From: Bdellovibrionales bacterium RIFOXYA1_FULL_36_14
GTDB lineage: Bacteria; Bdellovibrionota; Bacteriovoracia; Bacteriovoracales; Bacteriovoracaceae
DNA length: 64,000 bases
Assembly: GCA_001769975.1 (NCBI GenBank)
Contig: MEPW01000050.1
Span: 1-64,000, forward strand
Direction of reading: 5' to 3'
Shown: positions 9,410-17,612 of the stretch, piece after piece
How the letters are laid out: every line of letters begins with the position of its first letter
Numbering within the stretch: the first letter of the stretch is position 1
The notes under the pieces: generated by a model
Database searches by the model: none
Told to the model about the DNA's origin: nothing
Seen by the model: the letters and a program-made list of their open reading frames with translations, nothing else
Position numbers and translations under genes: made by a program

Positions 9410-9886
9410 ATGAAAAAAGGCCACACACCTCTTACCAAAGAACAAAAAGCTAAATTAATCGCCGCCTTTTTACTTATAAAAAAGGAAAAATCCCTACAAG
9501 ATAAAAAAGAAAAAGTAACTCCCTGGAAAACCCTCATTGGATTTAGAAACATTTAAAGAGTTGATATGAAAATAAAAATTAATAATGACATTTTGGACTT
9601 TAAAATCATTTCTGGAAAATCAAACGAGGTAAATTTTTTATTTGAAGATGAAATTTTTGCAATATCCAAAGAAGAGTTAATTAAAGAAACTATCATAGCT
9701 TCCTTGAACGATCACCAAATACAAATCAAAGCTTACGATCATGTATTTGAAGTTCAGGAAATAAATGAACAGAGAAATAAGGATCTAAAAATACACTCCC
9801 CTATAGCTAACCACTCAACTCAAATATCCACCCAAGATACTCACATAGTGGCAGCGATCATGAAAGCCTCTCAGGCAAGATTATAA
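9410..9886 (+). pseudogene. Remnant of the MCC alpha (biotin carboxylase) C-terminus, interrupted by an in-frame TAA
   Basis: Two small frames, 9410-9556 (48 aa) and 9566-9886 (106 aa), lie in one reading frame separated by a single TAA at 9554-9556. The first ends in TPWKTLIGFRNI, resembling the SPW..L.GWRLN linker that follows the biotin-carboxylase domain in MCC and propionyl-CoA carboxylase alpha chains. The second begins with short beta strands like the middle (BT) domain. It ends in IHSPIANH...DTHIVAAIMKAS, resembling the APMPG...LLVLEAMKME start of a biotinyl domain, then stops early. The whole biotin-carboxylase domain of about 440 residues is absent. Position after mccB-hydratase fits mccA. 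The reading as a deleted and stopped gene is inference from motif likeness; two genuine small proteins, or a carrier without biotin, remain possible. Confidence 0.5.
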
Positions 9887-9967
9887 GGAGAGTACTTTTT
9901 CATGTAAATACTTTTAATTTACAAAGTTTAAGAAAAGTGTTCCATTTTTTAACCATAAACTGCCCAC

Positions 9968-9985
9968 TTTTAGCATCAGCTAAAA
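9968..9985. repeat. Inverted repeat after the mccA remnant
   Basis: TTTTAGC (9968-9974) pairs perfectly with GCTAAAA (9979-9985) around a 4-base loop. A wider pair, AAAAGTG at 9933 and CACTTTT at 9965, lies beside it. There is no U-tract, so it is at best a weak terminator or mRNA end. The 235 bases between the remnant and the next gene show nothing else. Confidence 0.35.
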
Positions 9986-10121
9986 ATACCACAATTCAAT
10001 GCAAACAAAATAAGTCAATTAATTTCATATGGTTACTCATAACTGCAACATAGAAATATTTTTTTATGCATTCGTGATAGAATTTTATAATAAACACTAG
10101 ATAAAAAACCAAGGATCTTTT

Positions 10122-12362
10122 ATGAAAAAAAATAACGGATATATTGCACTTAGTATGGCAGTCCTCGTAGGTGCTGCGGTTATGGGAGCCGTTATTTATC
10201 TGGCCAGTCAAGGTAGTATGAAATCCAAGCAATTTGTCGGAGAAATTCAAAAAGACCAGATGGATGGTATATTGAAACTATATGTAACACAAACTGCAGC
10301 TGTGTTCCGTGCAGAGCTTTACAAAGGTGTGAACCCGGCAAATCCGTCTGGTTATGGTTATCATAAAGAAGTCCGACCAAATGATGAACCGACAATCAAG
10401 CCGCGTCCAAAACCTACTGTTACACCATCATCAAAATCTCCAGGAAATGTGAAACCAAAAATCTATCCCACATCAGCATTTTTTACAACACCAAGGGCGC
10501 TATTCCAAAAAGCTGCATCCCTATTTGCTTCTTTTTCAATCTTCCAAGCAATGGCGTCCCCCGCATTACCCATAACCAATAATGACTTTGAAACTTCTCA
10601 AACGGATTTTAAATGTCTCGCCAATCCGGATGTAAATAATCCGGCTCATCGTTATGTTGAGCCCAATCCACCAGCAGGTAAAACAATCGTCTATACTTGC
10701 AAGGAAATACCGCCACGTACCAAAGGCGCTGTTATAACCGCCTATTTTCTAGAAAAGAACAACGTGAATCAGGACATGTTCGCCACAGCTTTTGTGTCTT
10801 ATCAACTTCCCATCGGTAAAGTTATTACCAGCAAAGGGAACTATATCAAAAGAACCAATAAATTAGTCCCCGAAATTGATTCTCTTTCTCCGTTAAGTTT
10901 TGACAATACCCTAAATCCCGATCTGAATAATATTTACTTGCACGATTTGATTCAAACTACTAATAGTGCGAATTTCGATGATAAACAGTTTCTTAAAATT
11001 TACCTGAATGATAAAACTGTTATACAAATTGGACCAGACAGTGAATTTTATTTTAAAAAGTTTCTCTTTCAAAAAGTTAATGAACGTTCAACTTTGTATA
11101 AACTTATAAAGGGATCTATACAAGTTTTATATGCGAACAAAAACAACAACGAAGAAATGATAATTGAAACACCTTCTGTTGCCTTAGGAGTTCGAGGTAC
11201 TGAATATAAGCTGCAAGTTAGAGAAACCAATCGAGCCTATCATGTAACCATGGATGTTATTTCAGGGCAAGTGGCAGTATTTGAACACGGTAACACATTA
11301 ATTAAAACAGTTCTTCCTGGTGAAACATTTAATCATTACCAAGCAAAAAATCAAACCACTGGCAGTCACGCTAATGGCTCAGTCAGGACTTTTGAAAAAA
11401 ATAATTTTTATAACGTACTTCCTATACCGACTCCAGCGACAACTACTCCTGGCTCATATGCCAGTGAAAACGATATCATCTTAGAAAAAATTTCCACAAT
11501 AAATGAACTCCTCCATATAAGAAAAGAAAATCTACTGCTTTATGGTTACTTTCATAATGCCTCTAGAGATCCTTCTCAAATTTATTTTCAACACATAAAA
11601 GCTGCAGGAGGTTGGGGGGAATATTATAAATTAATAAGACCATCTCTTATCAATGAACCGCTCTTTATCCCCAATAAAGCACAATACGGCGGAATGAGCT
11701 TTCCTATTGGCCAAAGTCCAGTGCCAAAAAGCTTTGAGATAGCCATGATGTCACCCAATGGATTCGATTCCATCTACGACATCAATCTCAACTTTGCGTT
11801 AGTTTACGATCAAAATTACTCTAATAACTCCTTTCTTTTAATTTATCCTGCCGAAAGCTTGGACTCATTGGCCAATCGATTTGTACCTGGGCCTTATACA
11901 GAGATTCAAAATTATATTATGCTGAGTCCACTACCTGGTTTAAAATTAAATAATGGTGATATAGTTGGATGTGGCACAGGCTCATCCCCCTGTGATGATA
12001 TAGGCTCCCTACGGGCACAAATACCAAGTGACTACGAAGCCAGCCGCTTAATTATATTCAATGGCGACCAACGCACCATTACTCCTTGGCCACCAAAACC
12101 GAAGCCAGTGGCGACCGCAGCACCCGCACCTGTTGACAACAAAGGCAGTAGTAAAGACACTGGTAGTAGTAGTAAAAAAAGTAGCAAAAAATCTACACCT
12201 AAAGCCACACCTACACCTATACCTACGGTATGCAGAGAACTTCATCATAAGAAATGCGCTCCCGGTGGCTACGAAGGAGACTGCTTCGAACCCGAGTGCC
12301 CATCCTGTAGGGGAATAAGTCATGAAGTATCAAATGTGGTAATCGGAACAGTTTGCCAATAA
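10122..12362 (+). CDS. FecR-domain protein with pilin-like N-terminus and Cys-rich tail
   Basis: A 746-residue envelope protein of unknown role. The N-terminus (NNGYIALSMAVLVGAAVMGAV) resembles a class III/PilX-like prepilin or a plain membrane anchor. A proline/threonine-rich stretch follows at about 88-115. Residues about 285-410 form a FecR-like domain: DKTVIQIGPDSEFYF, LIKGSIQVLYA, ETPSVALGVRGTEY and ISGQVAVFE. After a domain without recognisable relatives (about 450-640) there is a low-complexity PKP/SSKKSSKK/TPTPIP linker and a short cysteine-rich end with about seven Cys. FecR domains outside TonB systems often bind surface polymers or act in envelope signalling. No sigma factor or TonB receptor lies nearby, so classic FecR regulation is unlikely. 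It is convergent with the minus-strand gene at 12394. Confidence 0.7.
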   Translation: MKKNNGYIALSMAVLVGAAVMGAVIYLASQGSMKSKQFVGEIQKDQMDGILKLYVTQTAAVFRAELYKGVNPANPSGYGYHKEVRPNDEPTIKPRPKPTVTPSSKSPGNVKPKIYPTSAFFTTPRALFQKAASLFASFSIFQAMASPALPITNNDFETSQTDFKCLANPDVNNPAHRYVEPNPPAGKTIVYTCKEIPPRTKGAVITAYFLEKNNVNQDMFATAFVSYQLPIGKVITSKGNYIKRTNKLVPEIDSLSPLSFDNTLNPDLNNIYLHDLIQTTNSANFDDKQFLKIYLNDKTVIQIGPDSEFYFKKFLFQKVNERSTLYKLIKGSIQVLYANKNNNEEMIIETPSVALGVRGTEYKLQVRETNRAYHVTMDVISGQVAVFEHGNTLIKTVLPGETFNHYQAKNQTTGSHANGSVRTFEKNNFYNVLPIPTPATTTPGSYASENDIILEKISTINELLHIRKENLLLYGYFHNASRDPSQIYFQHIKAAGGWGEYYKLIRPSLINEPLFIPNKAQYGGMSFPIGQSPVPKSFEIAMMSPNGFDSIYDINLNFALVYDQNYSNNSFLLIYPAESLDSLANRFVPGPYTEIQNYIMLSPLPGLKLNNGDIVGCGTGSSPCDDIGSLRAQIPSDYEASRLIIFNGDQRTITPWPPKPKPVATAAPAPVDNKGSSKDTGSSSKKSSKKSTPKATPTPIPTVCRELHHKKCAPGGYEGDCFEPECPSCRGISHEVSNVVIGTVCQ

Positions 12363-12393
12363 CTTGAAGGTTAAACTAAATAGCTCCAGAGCT

Positions 12394-13530
12394 TTAATTC
12401 CACTCAGGAGGATATTTCTGTCCGGGTTGCTCTCCAAATTTTTGTTTAAGTTTGGCAAGGCCCGGACGAGCAAAGTGCATATGTCCTTCTTTGACGGTTC
12501 TACCATTAATAATAACTTCACTTCGCAAACGTTTACCCATGGTTTTTTCGAGCTGCTGACCAAGGGTGATCACTCGGTCAATATCATACCCCGTCTCAAT
12601 GCCCATTTCGTGTAATTGCACTAGCGTATCTTCCATACAAACCAGACCGACATAGCGGGGGTCTTTATAGTAATACTCTCCAGTCCCGGGTACTGGACAA
12701 TCATCGAGAAAGTTGGCCGGCTGTCCTCCGAGTCCTCCCAGAGTTGCTTCAAAATTAGAAACCCCAGCTTGCAAGGCTGCTAAAATGGAAGCCGAGGCCA
12801 TGCGTTTGGTTTCATGAAAATGAGCAATTTGCTTATGGGGATTATCGACTGCATCCATGATCATAGAAAAATAACGATATACTTGGGGTGCTGAAGCAGA
12901 ACCATCATGATCAGCATGTTCAACATCATTAGCACCAATGGAAAACCATCGCTTGGTAAACTCCACCGCTTCTTTCATATCCGTCGCTCCACCGATTGGA
13001 CTCCCCCAAATCGTGGATACCGTACCACACATTTTAATTCCGGCATCATTACATTTTTTTATCGCTCGTTCGGCTTCTTTCCAATAATCAGGTAGTGTTG
13101 TACCCGAATTAGCAAAGTGATGTTCTTCCTCAGTGGAAACCATCATCAAGACTCTATCTGGTCCCACCCCTTTTTGTTTTAATTCAATGGCCTTCTCCAC
13201 CGCTTTTTCTCGAATGGTCACCGCCGTAAAACAAATGTCTTTAAGATTTATCCCGCGTTTTTCACATTTCTTTTTAAAAACATCGCCTTTAAAGTAAGCC
13301 AAAATCTCTTCGGCGTCGGAAAACTGGGGCATTAAAAAACTACTACCCAGATTCGTTACTTCAATATGTCGGCATCCAGCAAAAATCATTTCTTCGGCAT
13401 AATATATTTTTGCTCTGGTAGATACAAATTTTTCCTCATGTTGGAAACCATCACGAATAGTTATATCGCCCACATGGACTTTCTTGGGCATTCTCTTAAA
13501 AATATTCCACATATCCATTTCTGTTTTCAT
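12394..13530 (-). CDS. HMG-CoA-lyase-like (DRE-TIM metallolyase) protein
   Basis: A 378-residue TIM-barrel lyase, longer than the usual HMG-CoA lyase of about 300. The N-terminal DITIRDGFQHEE supplies the DRE-type metal and base residues, and HFHETKRMA the metal histidines. The catalytic loop is unusual. Canonical enzymes read GLGGCPYAPGASGN, with an essential Cys. Here it reads GLGGQPANFLDD then CPVPGTGEYYYKD, so Cys is replaced by Gln at the usual place, while a CP.PG motif appears nine residues later within an expanded loop. The end, CMEDTLVQLHEMGIETGYD, is HMGL-like. The start follows AAGGA. With isovaleryl-CoA dehydrogenase just upstream on the same strand, cleavage of HMG-CoA to acetoacetate and acetyl-CoA is likely, but another acyl substrate is possible. 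Confidence 0.75.
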   Translation of the reverse strand: MKTEMDMWNIFKRMPKKVHVGDITIRDGFQHEEKFVSTRAKIYYAEEMIFAGCRHIEVTNLGSSFLMPQFSDAEEILAYFKGDVFKKKCEKRGINLKDICFTAVTIREKAVEKAIELKQKGVGPDRVLMMVSTEEEHHFANSGTTLPDYWKEAERAIKKCNDAGIKMCGTVSTIWGSPIGGATDMKEAVEFTKRWFSIGANDVEHADHDGSASAPQVYRYFSMIMDAVDNPHKQIAHFHETKRMASASILAALQAGVSNFEATLGGLGGQPANFLDDCPVPGTGEYYYKDPRYVGLVCMEDTLVQLHEMGIETGYDIDRVITLGQQLEKTMGKRLRSEVIINGRTVKEGHMHFARPGLAKLKQKFGEQPGQKYPPEWN

Positions 13531-13581
13531 GCACTTTTCCTTTTTAGTAATTATGTGTCGAACTTACAGCACTTTTTACAA

Positions 13582-14727
13582 CTACCTTGGCATCGCTTCA
13601 CGTAAAAGTGTTTTCGCAATAATCATCACCATTACTTCGTTGGTTCCGGCCCCGATTTCATTGAGTTTGTTATCTCGAAGGAATCGCTCCAGTGGAAATT
13701 CTCTGGAATACCCCATCCCACCATGCAACTGGATGGCATCCAGGCAAATTTGAGTAGTCAATCTCGGTAAGGCCAATTTGATCTGTGCCGCGACCACTCT
13801 CCCCTTGTTACCATTATCGTAATCTTTGCAAACCGAATAGAGAAAATGTTTCATCATCTCGACATTGGTCGACATGTCTGCAATTATTTTTTGCATCATT
13901 TGAAATTGACCAATGGTTTTTCCAAATTGCTTTCTTTCGTTAGCATATTTCAAACACATATCAAGACATGCTCGCGCGATCCCCAGAGAGATTCCAGAAA
14001 TAGTAATGCGCTCCAGTTCTAAATTTTTCATCATGTGATATATTGAGTCCCCTTCTTCGCCAACTCTGTTTTTTAGAGGAACTTTGGCATTTTCAAAGAC
14101 CAGCTCTCCGGTAGGAGAAGCCCTCATTCCCATTTTGTGAAGTGAATTAGAAAAATAAAAACCAGGTGTTCCTTTTTCCACAATAAAGGTAGTTAAATCT
14201 TTTTTGCCATCACCGGTACGGGTATAAGTATAGGCCACATCAGCGTATTCAGCATTAGTGATCCACATTTTACTTCCGTTTAGAAAATAGTAATCACCAT
14301 CTCTTTTGGCCCTGGTTTGCATGCCCACTGCATCTGAACCAAAGTCTGGTTCAGTCATGGCCATACAACCGATGTGTTCCCCGGTGATTAGTTTTGGTAG
14401 GTACTTTTCTTTTTGTTCAGGACTTGCATTATTTTGAATATTGTTTACACACAATATAGTGTGTGCCAGATAACTGAGCGTACTTGAAGCACAAGCATAA
14501 CCAAATTCATCCATCACAATAGTTGCCGCCGTTGCCCCAAGACCTGAACCACCGTACTCGGGATCTGCAGTAATCCCAAGCAAACCCAACTCTCCCATTT
14601 TCTTAAAGGCACCTATATTGAATTTTTCTTCTTCATCGTGTTCGGTCGCTACAGGGGCCAATTCATTAAGAGCAAAATCACGTACCATTTTTTGTAATTC
14701 ACGCTCTTCATCGTTAAAAAACCACAT
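13582..14727 (-). CDS. ivd: Isovaleryl-CoA dehydrogenase-type acyl-CoA dehydrogenase
   Basis: FAD enzyme that oxidises isovaleryl-CoA to 3-methylcrotonyl-CoA and passes electrons to ETF. The chosen start (MWFFNDEERELQ) follows GAAGGA and gives 381 residues; the longer frame from 14841 adds 38 residues without homology character. The FAD signature MAMTEPDFGSDA is at about 123-134. In most acyl-CoA dehydrogenases the catalytic Glu lies in a C-terminal YEGT motif. Here that site is GAGTNE with Ala360, while Glu239 sits in LELERI, exactly the arrangement known for isovaleryl-CoA dehydrogenase. This makes the substrate call more than generic. The HMGL-like gene follows 51 bases downstream on the same strand. 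Confidence 0.85.
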   Translation of the reverse strand: MWFFNDEERELQKMVRDFALNELAPVATEHDEEEKFNIGAFKKMGELGLLGITADPEYGGSGLGATAATIVMDEFGYACASSTLSYLAHTILCVNNIQNNASPEQKEKYLPKLITGEHIGCMAMTEPDFGSDAVGMQTRAKRDGDYYFLNGSKMWITNAEYADVAYTYTRTGDGKKDLTTFIVEKGTPGFYFSNSLHKMGMRASPTGELVFENAKVPLKNRVGEEGDSIYHMMKNLELERITISGISLGIARACLDMCLKYANERKQFGKTIGQFQMMQKIIADMSTNVEMMKHFLYSVCKDYDNGNKGRVVAAQIKLALPRLTTQICLDAIQLHGGMGYSREFPLERFLRDNKLNEIGAGTNEVMVMIIAKTLLREAMPR

Positions 14728-14913
14728 AATAAATCCTTCGGAAAGAGTTGATAAAAACCACGTGATACTAACAACAGAATTGATATCTTGACAATAAAAA
14801 CAGGAAATCTTTATTGATCTGTAAAAATATTCACAACACAATTATCTTATTCACTTGAATCTCAACCATTCAATCGATTAAAATCTTATCAACTTAAAAA
14901 TTGGAAAATTCTA

Positions 14914-15825
14914 ATGAGTAGCAGCGATCACTTCATAAATCAAAGTTATAAAAAACATGCTCTGTCTTTTGAAAATTATCAACGAGGGGCAAGCAAAGAA
15001 GAAAAAGCAAAGAAATGGCTGTTACAGGATAATGCTGGTTTTTGGCGACTGCAGCGTATGCAAAAACTTGTACAACCAATTTTACAAAGCGATCCTAATT
15101 CGACATGGGTAACTATCGGTGATGGACGATTTGGATTGGATGCCCAATATATCCTCAATAACGGATGCTCATGCCTGGCCACCGATATATCAGACACTCT
15201 TTTAATTGAAGCCAAGCAAAACAATCTTATCCCCGATTTTCAAGTTGAAAATGCTGAATCATTATCCTTTAGCAATAATCAATTTGATTATGCTTTTTGC
15301 AAGGAAGCTTTTCATCATTTTCCAAGGCCACTTATTGCCCTTTACGAAATGTTACGTGTCTCTAAAAAGGCCATTGTCTTAATTGAACCAAACGATCCAC
15401 TTTCCACGCCCACCCTACTTAAAATCTTATTTTATCACTTTAAAAAAATGCTTAAATACGTTCTAAAAAAAGACCTTAGTGAACATCACTATGAAGAAGT
15501 GGGCAATTATATTTATAAACTATCACTCAAAGAAATCACTAAAATTGCCATTGCCCAAAATTTCAGCACTATCGCCATAAAAGGAATTAATGATCTCTAT
15601 ATAAATGAGCTTGAAAACGAAAGTTTGGCAGAAAATGGCCCGTTACTGAAAAAAACTAAAAGAAAAATTTTTTTATACGACTTGTTGTGTTTACTCGGTC
15701 TTCAAGATCATTTGCTTATTTCGGTGGTTATGTTTAAACACCCACCTTCCAAAGCTACTATTGAAGCGCTCGTTAAACATAAATACACACTAAATCACTT
15801 GCCGCAAAATCCGCACATGAAATAA
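14914..15825 (+). CDS. Class I SAM-dependent methyltransferase
   Basis: A 303-residue cytoplasmic protein. A Methyltransf_11-like core covers residues about 60-160. WVTIGDGRFGLDA is a modified glycine-rich motif I; the acidic CLATDISDTLL follows it. Further on are ENAESLSFSNNQFDYAFCKEAFHHF (motifs II-III, split over about 25 residues) and AIVLIEPNDP. The C-terminal half is less conserved. It stands alone, convergent with etfA, 15 bases apart. The substrate cannot be told; small molecules, lipids or sugars are all possible. Ribosome site is weak. Confidence 0.75.
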   Translation: MSSSDHFINQSYKKHALSFENYQRGASKEEKAKKWLLQDNAGFWRLQRMQKLVQPILQSDPNSTWVTIGDGRFGLDAQYILNNGCSCLATDISDTLLIEAKQNNLIPDFQVENAESLSFSNNQFDYAFCKEAFHHFPRPLIALYEMLRVSKKAIVLIEPNDPLSTPTLLKILFYHFKKMLKYVLKKDLSEHHYEEVGNYIYKLSLKEITKIAIAQNFSTIAIKGINDLYINELENESLAENGPLLKKTKRKIFLYDLLCLLGLQDHLLISVVMFKHPPSKATIEALVKHKYTLNHLPQNPHMK

Positions 15826-15840
15826 CTTCGTCACAAATTT

Positions 15841-16797
15841 TTACAAAATCTTTTTTAATTCCTCAGTCAGTGCTGGCACAACTTTGAAAAGATCCCCTAC
15901 GATCCCATAATCAGCTTTTTCAAATATGGGCGCTTGCGGATCTGTATTAATGGCCACAATTATTTTGGATGTTCGCATCCCTGCTAAATGTTGAATGGCC
16001 CCAGAAATTCCACAAGCAATATATAAGCTTGGAGATACTACTTTGCCGGTTTGACCGACTTGCATAGAGTGAGGTGCTTCCCCCGCATCGACGAGTGCTC
16101 TAGATGCACCCACCGTCGCGCCTAAGACATCCGCTAATGCATTGATAATGGGAAAGTTGTCTTTAGACTTAAGACCTCTTCCTGCAGAAACAATAATATT
16201 GGCCTCCGTTAAATCTGGCCTATCAGATTTAGATTTAACCATATCTTTAATTATTGCTTTAATTTCACAAGCAATTGCCGCAATATCATTTTTCTTTCCA
16301 GCACCTTTGTTGGTTGGATCACTCATCCCTAGGGCATTGGGACGAACTGTAATAAAATGAGGCTTGCCTCCAAGAAATTCAACCTGGGCAAGACACTTCC
16401 CCGCAAACATTGGCCGTATTCCTTTAAACTGCTCTCCCTCAAATGAAAAATTGACCACTTCCGAAATCATCCCCGCACCAAACATACCAGCTAGTCTGGG
16501 CATAACATCCTTTCCCATCGAAGTTGATCCACTAAAAACAAAATCATATCCATTGGTTTCAATAAGTTTCTTTAAGCTATCAGCATATCCTTCGGGAGAA
16601 TACTTTTCTAGATGACTGCCTTTAACAACATGAATATTAATAGCACCATATTCTGCTAATTTTTTTTCTGATTCAGATCCGATATCACCCACCACACAGA
16701 CATCCACTTGGTGTGAAGATAATCTTCCCAGAATCTCTAAAGCAACATTTTTGATATTGCCGTTGTTATGTTCTGTAAAAACTAGTATTTTTGCCAT
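15841..16797 (-). CDS. etfA: Electron transfer flavoprotein alpha subunit
   Basis: FAD-binding half of the ETF that accepts electrons from acyl-CoA dehydrogenases. 318 residues. The C-terminal FAD domain shows SAGRGLKSKDNF, GATVGASRALVDAGEAP, QVGQTGKVVSPSLYIACGISGAIQH and INTDPQAPIFEKADYGIVGDLF, all standard EtfA blocks. It is last in the fadI-fadJ-etfB-etfA run and starts 9 bases after etfB. The membrane Fe-S protein at 23245-25266 is the probable re-oxidant. Confidence 0.95.
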   Translation of the reverse strand: MAKILVFTEHNNGNIKNVALEILGRLSSHQVDVCVVGDIGSESEKKLAEYGAINIHVVKGSHLEKYSPEGYADSLKKLIETNGYDFVFSGSTSMGKDVMPRLAGMFGAGMISEVVNFSFEGEQFKGIRPMFAGKCLAQVEFLGGKPHFITVRPNALGMSDPTNKGAGKKNDIAAIACEIKAIIKDMVKSKSDRPDLTEANIIVSAGRGLKSKDNFPIINALADVLGATVGASRALVDAGEAPHSMQVGQTGKVVSPSLYIACGISGAIQHLAGMRTSKIIVAINTDPQAPIFEKADYGIVGDLFKVVPALTEELKKIL

Positions 16798-16806
16798 TTG
16801 ATCCCC

Positions 16807-17598
16807 CTAAATTACTTTTGCTTCATTACGAAGTAGGCTCGCTACATCGCTTACCACTTTTTGAATATTTTTTTCATCCATAGCTTCGAATTTTTTTCCC
16901 TTAGGTTTTTCAGGCGGTAAAGATACGTTTGAGTACTTTATTTTGCGATCAGCTTCACTAACACCAACTTCGCTTAATGGATATTGAGCAAGCGGCTTTT
17001 TTTTAGCCTTCATAATTCCTGGAAGGGAGGCATATCTGGGTTGATTGAGCCCCTTGGTTACAGACACCACACACGGAGTATTTACGCTGTAAACTTCAAT
17101 AGATCCACCTTCAATTTCTCTTTTTAAAGTTAGTGCATTTCCTTGCCATTCAAAACTGTTTACCACGCTGACAGAAGGCAGATTTAACATTTGGGCGAGA
17201 ATTTGAGGTACTTGAGAACAATCATCATCAACGGCCTGTTTTCCACATAAGATAAGATCGGGTTGCTTACCAAGTTTTTCAATGGCGCCTTTTAAGGCCT
17301 TGGCTATCATAAATGAATCAAGATTATCAGGAGATTCCACCAACACGGCATCATCGGCCCCCATGGCCATGGCCGTTCTTAAGGTTTCCGCAGAAGCTTG
17401 CACTGATCCTACACGCATCACTGTTATATTCGCTGAAGCATCTTTGCCTTTAATCAACAAGGCTTGCTCAACGGCAAATTCATCATAAGGATTCATCACC
17501 CATTTTACTTGTTTGGTTTCAATATATATTTTATCTGCACTTGGCACAACTTTTGTTTCCGTATCCGGAACTTGTTTTACACATACAAAAATATTCAT
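16807..17598 (-). CDS. etfB: Electron transfer flavoprotein beta subunit
   Basis: AMP-binding half of ETF, 263 residues. Family blocks seen include MNIFVCVKQVPDTETKV, VMNPYDEFAVEQAL, MAMGADDAVLVES, LILCGKQAVDDDCSQVPQILA and the recognition-loop region LNQPRYASLPGIMKAKKKPL, which contacts acyl-CoA dehydrogenases. It lies 14 bases downstream of fadJ and 9 bases upstream of etfA, so it belongs to the beta-oxidation operon. No bifurcation-specific extra FAD site can be judged by eye. Confidence 0.95.
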   Translation of the reverse strand: MNIFVCVKQVPDTETKVVPSADKIYIETKQVKWVMNPYDEFAVEQALLIKGKDASANITVMRVGSVQASAETLRTAMAMGADDAVLVESPDNLDSFMIAKALKGAIEKLGKQPDLILCGKQAVDDDCSQVPQILAQMLNLPSVSVVNSFEWQGNALTLKREIEGGSIEVYSVNTPCVVSVTKGLNQPRYASLPGIMKAKKKPLAQYPLSEVGVSEADRKIKYSNVSLPPEKPKGKKFEAMDEKNIQKVVSDVASLLRNEAKVI

Positions 17599-17612
17599 CT
17601 GTTCACCCCTTT

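Noticed and set aside
12048-12323. Cys/Arg-rich frames across the tail of the FecR-domain gene
   Set aside because: They arise from the low-complexity Pro/Ser/Lys codons read in other frames.
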